64,000 bases of DNA from Pseudovibrio zosterae (GTDB taxonomy: Bacteria; Pseudomonadota; Alphaproteobacteria; Rhizobiales; Stappiaceae), in NCBI RefSeq assembly GCF_033843645.1, contig NZ_JAWXVZ010000005.1:186001-250000 (forward strand), written 5' to 3'. The translations under genes and the position numbers were made by a program. Shown in pieces: positions 45,494 to 54,032 of the stretch; positions within the stretch are counted from its first letter, which is position 1, and each line of letters opens with the position of its first letter. Under the pieces are notes generated by a model. It was not told the DNA's origin, did no database searches, and saw only the letters and a program-made list of their open reading frames with translations.

Positions 45494-46099
45494 TTATTTT
45501 TCTTCTTCTGTTGCTTCAGATTCAGCTTCTACTTCTTCAGTTTCAGCTTCTTCAGATTCGCCTTCTTCGCCTTCAGCTTCTTCTTCTTCGAACTCGAAAG
45601 CCTCGTCATCACGAGTAGTCAAATCTTCGCCGGCTTCCTGTCGAACAGCTTCATCTTCAGAGCGTGCAACATTAATGGAAACGCCAACCTCAACTTCAGG
45701 GTGAAGTACGATGATAACGTCATGGATGCCGATGGTCTTGATCGGTGCCTTAAGGGAAACCTGAGAGCGAGAAACGGTGAAGCCACCGTTGTCAAGAATC
45801 GTTGCAATGTCGCGAGCTGCCACAGAACCGTACAGCTGACCGGTTTCACCGGCAGAGCGGATAGCAACGAAAGACTTGCCTGCGAGCTTTTCGCCGACTG
45901 CTTCTGCTTCCTGCTTGCGCTCAAGGTTACGAGCTTCAAGCTGTGCGCGTTCGCGTTCGAAGCGCTCGAGGTTTGCCTTGTTAGCGCGCAGTGCCTTGCC
46001 CTGTGGCAGAAGGAAGTTACGTGCGTAACCGTCGCGTACACGAACAGTGTCGCCCATCTGGCCCAGTTTGGCCACACGCTCAAGAAGGATAACGTCCAT
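45494..46099 (-). CDS. rplI: 50S ribosomal protein L9 with acidic C-terminal tail
   Basis: 201 residues, about 50 longer than E. coli L9. The N-domain (MDVILLERVAKLGQMGDTV, GYARNFLLPQGKA) binds 23S rRNA, a long helix follows, then the C-domain. Residues 150-201 are an extension of mostly Glu with Ala, Thr and Ser. GGAGA lies before the ATG. Third gene of the operon. Confidence 0.97.
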   Translation of the reverse strand: MDVILLERVAKLGQMGDTVRVRDGYARNFLLPQGKALRANKANLERFERERAQLEARNLERKQEAEAVGEKLAGKSFVAIRSAGETGQLYGSVAARDIATILDNGGFTVSRSQVSLKAPIKTIGIHDVIIVLHPEVEVGVSINVARSEDEAVRQEAGEDLTTRDDEAFEFEEEEAEGEEGESEEAETEEVEAESEATEEEK

Positions 46100-46216
46100 T
46101 TTGGAATCTCCAGATCCGTCTGTCCTGCATGTGTCATGCAGTTAGAGATTGGACTTTAATGACTGCCCGCCAATCTCAATCGGGTTTTTGGTGCTGGATG
46201 CACCGGCAGATAGGAA

Positions 46217-46236
46217 AGGGAGCCCTGAGGCTCCCT
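46217..46236 (-). terminator. Attenuator-like hairpin between rpsR and rplI
   Basis: 8-bp stem AGGGAGCC (46217-46224) / GGCTCCCT (46229-46236), loop CTGA, followed on the minus strand by TTCC. It may set the rplI level relative to rpsF and rpsR. Confidence 0.45.
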
Positions 46237-46245
46237 GACCGAAAC

Positions 46246-46485
46246 TTACTTGATCACGAATGGCAGCAGGCCGAGGAAGCGTGCGCGCTTGATGGCCTTG
46301 GCCAGTTCACGCTGCTTCTTTGCAGATACTGCGGTGATACGGGAAGGAACAATCTTGCCGCGCTCGGAAATGTAGCGCTGCAGCAAACGAATGTCCTTGT
46401 AGTCGATCTTTGGTGCGTTTGCGCCAGAGAACGGGCAGGACTTGCGGCGACGGAAGAATGGACGGCGTGCAGTTTGTGCTGACAT
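46246..46485 (-). CDS. rpsR: 30S ribosomal protein S18
   Basis: 79 residues with the S18 core: FFRRRKSCPFSG, DYKDIRLLQRYISERGKI and SRITAVSAKKQRELAKAIKRAR. Basic N-terminus. Binds S6 in the platform of the 30S subunit. Six bases after rpsF. Confidence 0.97.
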   Translation of the reverse strand: MSAQTARRPFFRRRKSCPFSGANAPKIDYKDIRLLQRYISERGKIVPSRITAVSAKKQRELAKAIKRARFLGLLPFVIK

Positions 46486-46491
46486 GATCTA

Positions 46492-46899
46492 TTACTCCGC
46501 TGCTGCTTCGTTACGACGAGGGCCGCGGTCACGGCCACCTGCTGCGCCGCGCTCACCGCGACGACGGTCGTCACGATCGCGCTTCTGCATCATTGCAGAC
46601 TGTTCTTCGTCAAGTTCTTCAACCTTGATGGTCATGAAACGAAGAATGTCTTCGTTCAGGCCCATCTGACGTTCCATTTCGGCAACTGCCTTGTGTGGAG
46701 CATCCAGGTTCATAAGGATGTAGTGAGCCTTACGGTTCTTGTTGATGCGATAGGTCAGGGTGCGCAGACCCCAATTCTCGATCTTGCCGACCTTGCCTTC
46801 GTTACCTTCGATCACAGCCTTGAACTGCTCAACGAGGGCTTCAACCTGCTGGGTAGAAATGTCCTGACGAGCCAGGAACACGTGCTCATAGAGCGCCAT
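46492..46899 (-). CDS. rpsF: 30S ribosomal protein S6
   Basis: 135 residues. Alpha/beta core ALYEHVFLARQDISTQQVEAL through NKNRKAHYILMNLDAPHKAV; an Arg/Gly-rich tail of about 30 residues (RDRDDRRRGERGAAGG) follows. First gene of rpsF-rpsR-rplI. The leader contains a possible Shine-Dalgarno switch (46907-46970) suited to S6-S18 autoregulation. Confidence 0.97.
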   Translation of the reverse strand: MALYEHVFLARQDISTQQVEALVEQFKAVIEGNEGKVGKIENWGLRTLTYRINKNRKAHYILMNLDAPHKAVAEMERQMGLNEDILRFMTIKVEELDEEQSAMMQKRDRDDRRRGERGAAGGRDRGPRRNEAAAE

Positions 46900-46906
46900 G
46901 CGTATA

Positions 46907-46970
46907 GCCTTTCTGGTTTGGTTTCATCCGGTCGCGGCGCAAAGCCTCCTCGAGGGCCTTTCAGAAAGGC
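46907..46970 (-). promoter_or_regulatory. rpsF mRNA leader with alternative Shine-Dalgarno pairing
   Basis: On the minus strand GCCTTTC (46970-46964) can pair with the adjacent GAAAGGC (46962-46956), or with CAGAAAGGC (46915-46907) that holds the rpsF ribosome site. A CCG triplet lies in the enclosed loop, as in known S6-S18 leader motifs. Function is inferred. Confidence 0.5.
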
Positions 46971-47088
46971 ATAGCGAAGAATTCTTCAAGAGCGGGAACA
47001 CGGGGAAGACGGAGTTCTTTCGATTCCTACAGCAAATCGCTTTGCTGCCTTCCTTTCAGCCCCCGGCCAGCTTCCGGAAACGAGGTGC

Positions 47089-47117
47089 TCTTTAAAGTGT
47101 TTACGCGCGGATGACAA
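47089..47117 (-). promoter_or_regulatory. Candidate rpsF promoter
   Basis: TTGTCA (47117-47112) and TAAAGA (47094-47089) with a 17-bp spacer on the minus strand. It would give a leader of about 180 bases before rpsF, including the switch region. Confidence 0.45.
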
Positions 47118-47156
47118 GCGGATCTGTTCAAAAAAGCCTTTTTTCCGCACCAAGAC

Positions 47157-47186
47157 TTGACAGAAACGGCCGTTCGCGGCTCATGT
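47157..47186 (+). promoter_or_regulatory. Candidate fabD promoter
   Basis: Consensus TTGACA at 47157-47162 and a weaker TCATGT at 47181-47186, spacer 18. It is divergent from the rpsF promoter within a 408-base region. Confidence 0.4.
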
Positions 47187-47307
47187 CAGCCGAAATGACC
47201 GGATTTTGCTGTGAATTTGACCATAAAGCCGTCGCAATCTGCAGTTTAATTGCCGGCCAATTCACGCATAAGAACACATCTCATAAGAGTAAATGGAGCA
47301 GGTTCCA

Positions 47308-48255
47308 ATGAGCATCGCATTCACATTTCCCGGACAGGGCAGTCAAGCTGTCGGAATGGGCCAGGAATTGGCCAACGCATTCCCGGAGGCAAAGGCCGTG
47401 TTCGATGAAGTGGATGCCGCCCTTGGGCAGAAGCTCTCTTCTATTATGTGGGAAGGTCCAGCTGACGAGCTGACCCTGACGGCAAACACGCAGCCAGCAT
47501 TGATGGCCGTAAGCCTTGCCACCATGCGCGTTCTGGAATCAAAGGGCGTGGATCTGGCACAGGCCGCCAAATACGTTGCAGGGCACTCACTGGGTGAATA
47601 CTCCGCTTTGGCGGCGGCTGGCTCCATCAGCATTTCTGATGCAGCGCGTCTGCTGCGCATCCGCGGTGATGCCATGCAAAAGGCTGTGCCGGTGGGTGAG
47701 GGTGCCATGGCAGCGCTGCTGGGTCTGGACTTTGAACAGGCCATGGAAGTCGCGGCTGAGGCCGCTCAGGGCGAAGTTTGCCAGGCTGCAAACGACAATG
47801 CCAATGGGCAGGTTGTTGTGTCCGGCCACAAGGCAGCCGTAGAGCGCGCCTGTGAAATTGCCAAGGGCAAAGGCGCTAAGCGCGCCGTACTTCTGCCGGT
47901 ATCCGCGCCGTTCCATTGCGCCTTGATGCAGCCTGCTGCAGACGCCATGGCGGAAGCGCTGGCTAATGTAGAAATCAAGGCACCTGTCGTGCCTGTCGTG
48001 GCCAACGTTCTGGCCCAGCCGATCTCTGACCCTGCTGACATTCGCGCGCGTCTTGTTGAGCAGGTCACCGGCACCGTTCGTTGGCGTGAGTCTGTCACCT
48101 GGATGGCAGAAAACGGCATTGAGACATTCGTGGAAATTGGCACTGGCAAGGTGCTGACGGGTATGGTGAAGCGCATCGTGAAGTCTGCAGAAGGTGTTGC
48201 AGTCAACACCGCAGAAGACATTGATGCTCTGGTGGCGCGTCTTTCCGCCAACTAA
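47308..48255 (+). CDS. fabD: Malonyl-CoA:ACP transacylase
   Basis: 315 residues from ATG 47308 (MSIAFTFPGQGSQ is the family start; an ATG five codons earlier has no site of its own). Nucleophile Ser94 in G-H-S-L-G-E-Y-S; the partner His is in PFHCALM near residue 200. Moves malonyl from CoA to ACP. First of fabD-fabG-acpP-fabF. Confidence 0.97.
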   Translation: MSIAFTFPGQGSQAVGMGQELANAFPEAKAVFDEVDAALGQKLSSIMWEGPADELTLTANTQPALMAVSLATMRVLESKGVDLAQAAKYVAGHSLGEYSALAAAGSISISDAARLLRIRGDAMQKAVPVGEGAMAALLGLDFEQAMEVAAEAAQGEVCQAANDNANGQVVVSGHKAAVERACEIAKGKGAKRAVLLPVSAPFHCALMQPAADAMAEALANVEIKAPVVPVVANVLAQPISDPADIRARLVEQVTGTVRWRESVTWMAENGIETFVEIGTGKVLTGMVKRIVKSAEGVAVNTAEDIDALVARLSAN

Positions 48256-48296
48256 GCCCGCTCTTGAAAGTAGATTCAGCCGAGGAGAATACGGCA

Positions 48297-49034
48297 ATGT
48301 TTGATTTGACTGGAAAGTCCGCACTGGTCACCGGCGCAACAGGTGGCATTGGTGCTGAAATCGCCCGCGCCCTTCACAAGCAAGGCGCAACAGTCACCCT
48401 GTCCGGAACCCGTGTAGAGCGCCTCGAAGCGCTGGCCGCAGAGCTGGGAGACCGCGTTCACATGCAGGCTGCCAACCTGTCCGATCGTGGCAGCGTGGCC
48501 GAGCTGGTTCCAGCTGCAGAAGAAAAGATGGGCGGTCTCGATATCCTGGTAAACAATGCAGGCATCACCCGCGACAACATCTTCATGCGCATGAAGGATG
48601 ACGAGTGGGATCAGGTGCTGGAAGTTAACCTTACCTCCACATTCCACATCTGCCGTGCCGCGATTAAGGGCATGATGAAGCGCCGTTCCGGCCGCATTAT
48701 CGGCATCACCTCCGTGGTTGGTGTCACCGGCAATCCGGGTCAGGTGAACTACTCCGCGGCAAAGGCGGGCATGATTGGCATGTCCAAGTCCCTTGCACGT
48801 GAGGTCGCCAGTCGCAATATAACGGTGAACACCATCGCACCGGGTTTCATCAAATCCGCGATGACGGATGAGTTGAACGACAAGCAGCGCGATTCGATCC
48901 TCGCCTCCGTTCCAGCAGGTCGTTTGGGCGGTGCTGAAGAGATCGCAGCAGCAGCTGTTTACTTGGCAAGTAATGAGGCCGCATACGTAACGGGACAGAC
49001 CGTGCACGTGAACGGTGGCATGGCAATGATCTAA
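48297..49034 (+). CDS. fabG: 3-oxoacyl-ACP reductase
   Basis: 245 residues from ATG 48297 with GAGGAG upstream. SDR signature: TGATGGIGAEIA, NNAGITRDN, catalytic Ser, and the Y-S-A-A-K pair (VNYSAAKAGMIG). C-terminus VTGQTVHVNGGMAMI is FabG-like. Reduces the beta-keto group with NADPH. Confidence 0.95.
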   Translation: MFDLTGKSALVTGATGGIGAEIARALHKQGATVTLSGTRVERLEALAAELGDRVHMQAANLSDRGSVAELVPAAEEKMGGLDILVNNAGITRDNIFMRMKDDEWDQVLEVNLTSTFHICRAAIKGMMKRRSGRIIGITSVVGVTGNPGQVNYSAAKAGMIGMSKSLAREVASRNITVNTIAPGFIKSAMTDELNDKQRDSILASVPAGRLGGAEEIAAAAVYLASNEAAYVTGQTVHVNGGMAMI

Positions 49035-49097
49035 TGGTTTCAACTAGGTAGTTGAACCGCTGTAAAACGGGGAAATGAAAGGGTTTGGCGGCTGGTA

Positions 49098-49113
49098 ATA
49101 CTTTATAAAGTAT
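49098..49113. promoter_or_regulatory. Perfect 16-bp palindrome upstream of acpP
   Basis: ATACTTTA/TAAAGTAT at 49098-49113, with a TTGGCG just before and TATGCT overlapping its end, so it could cover a promoter -10 region. A binding site for a regulator of fatty-acid genes is possible. Confidence 0.45.
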
Positions 49114-49315
49114 GCTAGGACGCCGCCGATCAGATTCAACCTCTGAAGAGTGAGGCGTAGTGTCAGCTGCGGTTTCCTTGGGAAGGGCCCACCGTTGTTC
49201 AGGTAGAGGCTTTTCAAAGGGCCAAGAGTGTGCCACACGATCCCTACGAAAAAACCATGTATGGTCCGTTTGTCGGGCTATCAGGCATCACCTTGAAAAC
49301 AATTGAGGACTTAAA

Positions 49316-49552
49316 ATGAGCAACGTTGCTGAACAGGTAAAGAAGATCGTTGTTGAGCATCTTGGCGTAGAAGCCGACAAGGTCACTGAAGCTGCAAGCT
49401 TCATCGACGACCTGGGCGCGGACAGCCTTGACACTGTTGAGCTGGTAATGGCTTTCGAAGAAGCTTTCGGCGTTGAAATTCCAGATGACGCTGCAGAAAC
49501 CATCCAGACCGTTGGTGACGCAGTTAAGTTCATCGAATCCAAGGCTAGCTAA
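49316..49552 (+). CDS. acpP: Acyl carrier protein
   Basis: 78 residues, acidic, four-helix ACP. Ser37 in G-A-D-S-L-D-T-V-E-L carries the 4'-phosphopantetheine. It is preceded by its own 281-base intergenic region, as in many bacteria where acpP has extra promoters. Confidence 0.98.
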   Translation: MSNVAEQVKKIVVEHLGVEADKVTEAASFIDDLGADSLDTVELVMAFEEAFGVEIPDDAAETIQTVGDAVKFIESKAS

Positions 49553-49659
49553 TAGCTAAGCCCTGAAATTATGGAACAGCGGTAGGTGTCTCACCTGCCG
49601 CGTCCTTTTATGATTCAGGCGCGTCCGCCTGAAACAGCTTTCCAAAAAAGTGCAGGATT

Positions 49660-50925
49660 ATGCGGCGAGTCGTTATAACAGGTATTGGTATGGTCAGCCC
49701 GCTTGGTTGCGGTGCTGAAGTTTCTTGGCAGCGAATTCTGGAAGGCCAGAGCGGTGCTCGTCAGGTCGAAAACTTCGAAACTGATGACTTGCAGACCAAA
49801 ATTGCCTGCCAGATCCCACGTGGAGATGGAAGCGACGGGACCTATAACCCTGACGACTGGATGGCGCCTAAGGAACAGCGCAAGGTAGACGAGTTCATCG
49901 TTTATGCCATTGCCGCTGCAGATCAGGCCCTGACAGATGCAAATTGGAAGCCTGAAACCGAAGAAGATCAGAACCGCTCTGGCGTGTTGATCGGCTCCGG
50001 TATTGGTGGCTTCCAGGGTATTGCCGACACAGCCATCCTCCTGAAGGAAAAAGGCCCGCGTCGCGTTAGCCCATTCTTTATTCCGGGCCGGTTGATCAAC
50101 TTGGCCAGCGGTTACGTTTCCATCCAGCACAAGCTGAAAGGCCCGAACCACTCTGTGGTTACAGCCTGTTCCACCGGTGCGCACGCCATTGGCGATGCAG
50201 CCCGTCTTGTTGCGCTGGGTGATGCAGATGTGATGGTCGCAGGCGGGACTGAGTCCCCAATCTGCCGCCTTGGTATCTCAGGCTTCAACGCCTGTCGTGC
50301 TCTGTCTACCGGCTTCAACGATCAGCCTGAAAAGGCTTCCCGTCCCTACGACAAGGACCGTGATGGCTTCGTCATGGGTGAGGGTGCCGGTGTTGTCGTG
50401 ATTGAAGATTACGAGCACGCAAAAGCACGCGGCGCCAAGATCTACGCCGAAATCGTCGGTTATGGCCTGTCCGGCGACGCTTACCACATTACCGCACCTT
50501 CTTCTGATGGTGACGGCGGCTACCGCTGCATGGAAGCAGCTTTGAAGCGCGCTGGCATGACCATGGAAGATGTGGACTACATCAATGCTCACGGCACCTC
50601 CACACCACTGGGTGATGAGATCGAGCTTGGCGCAGTTAGCCGCCTTGCGGGTGAACATGCCAAGGGCCTGACCATGTCTTCAACCAAGTCCAGCGTTGGT
50701 CACCTGTTGGGTGCTGCTGGTGCGGTCGAAGCGATCTTCTCCGTTCTGGCGATCCGCGATGGCATTGCACCGCCAACCATCAACTTGGACAACCCGTCCG
50801 TTGAAACGGATATCGATCTTGTGCCGAACAAGGCCAAGAAGATGGAGATCAACGTGGCTCTTTCCAACTCCTTCGGGTTCGGTGGCACCAATGCGTCACT
50901 GGTCTTCAAGAAGGTTGAGGCATAA
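49660..50925 (+). CDS. fabF: 3-oxoacyl-ACP synthase II
   Basis: 421 residues. Catalytic Cys in T-A-C-S-T-G-A-H near residue 170 and the two His in AHGTSTPLGD and SSVGHLLGAAG, giving the Cys-His-His set of condensing enzymes. Ends FGFGGTNASLVFKK. Elongates acyl-ACP. Followed by a stem-loop and mltG. Confidence 0.96.
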   Translation: MRRVVITGIGMVSPLGCGAEVSWQRILEGQSGARQVENFETDDLQTKIACQIPRGDGSDGTYNPDDWMAPKEQRKVDEFIVYAIAAADQALTDANWKPETEEDQNRSGVLIGSGIGGFQGIADTAILLKEKGPRRVSPFFIPGRLINLASGYVSIQHKLKGPNHSVVTACSTGAHAIGDAARLVALGDADVMVAGGTESPICRLGISGFNACRALSTGFNDQPEKASRPYDKDRDGFVMGEGAGVVVIEDYEHAKARGAKIYAEIVGYGLSGDAYHITAPSSDGDGGYRCMEAALKRAGMTMEDVDYINAHGTSTPLGDEIELGAVSRLAGEHAKGLTMSSTKSSVGHLLGAAGAVEAIFSVLAIRDGIAPPTINLDNPSVETDIDLVPNKAKKMEINVALSNSFGFGGTNASLVFKKVEA

Positions 50926-50953
50926 TTCCATTTTTCTGGGTTGATTATTTGGG

Positions 50954-50985
50954 GCCAGAGGCCGCAGACTGCGGTTTCTGGCTTC
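50954..50985 (+). terminator. Terminator-like hairpin between fabF and mltG
   Basis: 14-bp stem (50954-50967 with 50969-50982, two G-T pairs), followed by TTCCTTG. The T-run is poor, so read-through into mltG is likely. Confidence 0.5.
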
Positions 50986-51004
50986 CTTGCTTTGAGGAAC
51001 AAGA

Positions 51005-52180
51005 ATGGCAAATACGCCCGGATCATCTGAACATCCTGAGACCGAAGACGCCAACGGCGGCTCGCAGCAGCGTGTGAACCCACGCAGCCCTCGTCAGGCC
51101 ATTCAGCCGGATAAGGCCCCGCCACCACCAACGCGCTCCCGCCATGCGCGTAACCCACTGGTGATGGTCATTAATTTTCTGCTCACGCTGGCCGTTCTCG
51201 GCATCCTTGGCGCCGGTGCATTGGTGTACTGGGGCAAGGGCGAGTTTGAAGGCGCCGGACCGCTGAGCGAAACCACCTCCGTCATCATTCCAAAGGGAGC
51301 CAGCCTTGGCTCCATTGCAGATCGCCTTCATGAAGCAGGTGTAATCGAAGACACGCTTGTGTTTGAAGCTGGCACCCGGTTCTACAAGAATCAGAACCGC
51401 ATGAAGGCCGGTGAGTATGCTTTCGCCCCGGGCGTCAGCATGCATACCGTCATGGAAGATCTGGTTGAGGGCAATGCGGTCTTCCATACCGTGACCTTCC
51501 CGGAGGGGTGGACCAGTTGGCAGATCATCAACCGTTTGAACGCGGATCCGATCCTGGTTGGTGACATCACCGAAATACCGGCGGAAGGCAGTCTTTTGCC
51601 TGAGACCTATTCCTTCACCCGCGGCACCACCCGTCAGAAGATCATCGACGAGATGAAAGAGGGCATGCAGCGGGCGATTACACAGGCATGGGAACGGCGC
51701 GCGCAAGACTTGCCAATCGAGTCCCCCGAGGAACTGGTAACGCTGGCCTCCATCGTCGAGAAGGAAACCAGCAAGGCCGATGAGCGTTCTCGTGTGGCCG
51801 GTGTGTTCGTCAACCGCCTGCGCAAGGGGATGCCGCTTCAGTCAGATCCGACCATCCTTTATGGCCTGTTCGGCGGTGAAGCCTGGACCAAAGACCGTTC
51901 TGCGATTACCCGGTCTCAGCTGCGGCAGCAGAACCCTTACAACACCTACCAGATCAACGCACTGCCTCCGGGGCCAATCGGCAATCCGGGCAAGGCAGCA
52001 TTGGAGGCGACCTCCAATCCATCCCGCACCAACGATCTGTACTTCGTTGCGGATGGCACTGGCGGCCATGCCTTTGCTGAGACCTACAAGCAGCATCAGC
52101 GCAACGTGGCAGAGTGGCGCAAGATCGAGCGCGAAATTCGCGCGCGTCAGGCAGAGCAGCAACAGTCTGAAGGCGAGTGA
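51005..52180 (+). CDS. mltG: Endolytic murein transglycosylase MltG
   Basis: 391 residues. A polar Pro/Ser-rich cytoplasmic start (about 1-48), one membrane helix at about 50-74, then a periplasmic LysM-like subdomain and the YceG catalytic domain with the key Glu in LASIVEKETSK. Cuts nascent glycan strands and sets their length. The PYNTYQINALPPGPIGNPG segment is family-typical. A terminator follows, so yicC has its own promoter or partial read-through. Confidence 0.93.
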   Translation: MANTPGSSEHPETEDANGGSQQRVNPRSPRQAIQPDKAPPPPTRSRHARNPLVMVINFLLTLAVLGILGAGALVYWGKGEFEGAGPLSETTSVIIPKGASLGSIADRLHEAGVIEDTLVFEAGTRFYKNQNRMKAGEYAFAPGVSMHTVMEDLVEGNAVFHTVTFPEGWTSWQIINRLNADPILVGDITEIPAEGSLLPETYSFTRGTTRQKIIDEMKEGMQRAITQAWERRAQDLPIESPEELVTLASIVEKETSKADERSRVAGVFVNRLRKGMPLQSDPTILYGLFGGEAWTKDRSAITRSQLRQQNPYNTYQINALPPGPIGNPGKAALEATSNPSRTNDLYFVADGTGGHAFAETYKQHQRNVAEWRKIEREIRARQAEQQQSEGE

Positions 52181-52214
52181 CCCCGGTGCCTGCGCACAGG
52201 TGTATATAGATCGA

Positions 52215-52255
52215 AAGGCCGCACGTCAGTTCCATAGGCGTGCGGCCTTCTTTGT
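52215..52255 (+). terminator. Terminator between mltG and yicC
   Basis: 11-bp stem AAGGCCGCACG (52215-52225) / CGTGCGGCCTT (52239-52249), then CTTTGTT. Confidence 0.75.
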
Positions 52256-52309
52256 TCTAAGGTGGCCGGACACCCGCTGTGTCTGCCAAAGATTAAGGAA
52301 GTACATGCC

Positions 52310-53200
52310 ATGACCCTGGCAAGCATGACTGGCTTTTCCCGCGAAGAGGGGACGCTCGACAACATCCGCTGGACGTGGGAACTGCGCTCTGTAAATGGCA
52401 AGGGGCTGGATATGCGCCTGCGCATCCCGCAGGGCTATGATGCGCTCGAAGCGACGGTTCGTGGGCTCGCCTCCAAACGTCTCAAGCGCGGCAACGTCTC
52501 CATCAATCTTCAGGTTCAGCGCGAACAGAACACAACAACGCTTGCAGTAAACGAACAGGCGTTGGAGCAGGTGCTTCAGGCCCTTGCGGTTCTTCAACGC
52601 CGCCTGCCAGATGCAGCCGCACCTAATCTCGATGGCATCCTCGCCCACAAGGGTGTGTTGGAGCTTCAGGAAGCAGAAGAGACCGAAGACCAGAAGGCCG
52701 CCATCCTCAAGGCGCTGGAAGACAGCTTCAAGATCGCACTCGACAATCTCGTCGTGATGCGCGAGCGCGAAGGCGAAAGCCTCAACGAATTGCTCAGCGG
52801 CCAGGCCGCCGAAATTCTGCGCCTTACCGAGGAAGCTGAGGGCCTGCCATCTCGACAGGCCGATGCCATCAAGGAGCGCATCGCCGCACAGGTCGCCCAG
52901 CTTATGGAAGCAAACAGCACGCTGGAGCCCCAGCGGCTCCATCAGGAAGCGGTACTTCTTGCAACCAAAGCTGATATCCGCGAGGAACTGGATCGCCTCT
53001 ACGCCCACGTCAACGCCTTGAAGGACCTCATCGGCACGGGCGGAGCTGTAGGACGGCGCATGGACTTTCTGGCTCAGGAGTTCAACCGCGAGGCCAACAC
53101 GTTGTGCTCCAAGTCAAACAGCGTGGAACTCACAGCCATCGGTCTTCAACTCAAGACCGTGATTGACCAGATGCGTGAGCAGATCCAGAACGTAGAATAG
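52310..53200 (+). CDS. YicC/YloC-family endoribonuclease
   Basis: 296 residues from ATG 52310 with AAGGA about 10 bases upstream. Begins with the family sequence MTLASMTGFSR and WELRSVNGKGLDMR; the C-terminal half has the DUF1732 motif GAVGRRMDFLAQEFNREANTLCSKSN. YicC-type proteins were shown in recent work to be RNases that act on small RNAs and mRNA. Next to gmk, the usual neighbour. Confidence 0.9.
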   Translation: MTLASMTGFSREEGTLDNIRWTWELRSVNGKGLDMRLRIPQGYDALEATVRGLASKRLKRGNVSINLQVQREQNTTTLAVNEQALEQVLQALAVLQRRLPDAAAPNLDGILAHKGVLELQEAEETEDQKAAILKALEDSFKIALDNLVVMREREGESLNELLSGQAAEILRLTEEAEGLPSRQADAIKERIAAQVAQLMEANSTLEPQRLHQEAVLLATKADIREELDRLYAHVNALKDLIGTGGAVGRRMDFLAQEFNREANTLCSKSNSVELTAIGLQLKTVIDQMREQIQNVE

Positions 53201-53250
53201 AAACCAGCGGTAACACACCGCCAATAGATAAGAATAGACGGAGTATCCGA

Positions 53251-53946
53251 ATGTCCGAGCGCGCCTCTGGCACAACAGTATCTTCTCAGCAGGCTGAAGA
53301 CACCCGCCGTGGCCTCATGCTGGTGTTGTCCTCACCTTCAGGGGCAGGCAAGTCCACCATCGCCCGCATGCTGCTGGGTGAGGAGAAGGATCTTACTCTG
53401 TCCGTTTCCGTAACCACGCGCCCACAGCGCTCGACGGAGGTGGACGGCGTGGACTATCACTTCGTGTCCCAAGACAAGTTCAAGGAGATGATCGAAGCCG
53501 ATCAGCTTCTGGAGTGGGCCGAGGTCCACGGCAACTATTATGGCACCCCACGCGGTCTGGTCGAAAACTGTCTTGAAAAAGGGCAGGATGTGCTTTTCGA
53601 TATCGACGTCAAAGGTACCTTCCAGCTCTACGACAAGATGCGCTCGGATGTCATTTCCATCTTCATCCTGCCGCCGTCCATTGCAGAAATGGAAGCGCGT
53701 CTTTCCAAGCGCGGTGAGGACAGCGAAGAAGTCATCTTGAAGCGCATGAAGACCGCTGTTGGCGAGATGAGCGCGTGGTCCAAGTACGACTACATCATCA
53801 TCAATGACGATCTTCAAAAAGCCTATGAGAGTGTTCGGGCCATCCTGCGGGCAGAACGTCTACGCCGCGAACGGGCCGTGGGCATTGCACCGCATATTGA
53901 CGGTATGGTGGAAGACCTGCGCAGCCGCATTGAATCCGGCTCTTAA
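53251..53946 (+). CDS. gmk: Guanylate kinase
   Basis: 231 residues; a 20-residue N-terminal extension precedes the P-loop LSSPSGAGKST. The GMP-binding S-V-S-V-T-T-R-P-Q-R and D-G-V-D-Y-H-F motifs are present. Converts GMP to GDP with ATP. Fifty bases after yicC. A terminator follows. Confidence 0.96.
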   Translation: MSERASGTTVSSQQAEDTRRGLMLVLSSPSGAGKSTIARMLLGEEKDLTLSVSVTTRPQRSTEVDGVDYHFVSQDKFKEMIEADQLLEWAEVHGNYYGTPRGLVENCLEKGQDVLFDIDVKGTFQLYDKMRSDVISIFILPPSIAEMEARLSKRGEDSEEVILKRMKTAVGEMSAWSKYDYIIINDDLQKAYESVRAILRAERLRRERAVGIAPHIDGMVEDLRSRIESGS

Positions 53947-53976
53947 GGTTGTAGTCCAAGTCATTGAAAGAAAATA

Positions 53977-54007
53977 AAAAAGCGCCTCTTTGAAAGGGGC
54001 GCTTTTT
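53977..54007. terminator. Bidirectional terminator between gmk and rsmA
   Basis: A stem of about 14 bp (53977-53990 with 53994-54007, one G-T) closed by loop TGA, with A/T runs at both ends. Confidence 0.9.
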
Positions 54008-54032
54008 GCATTCTTAACCCAAGGGTTGAACC

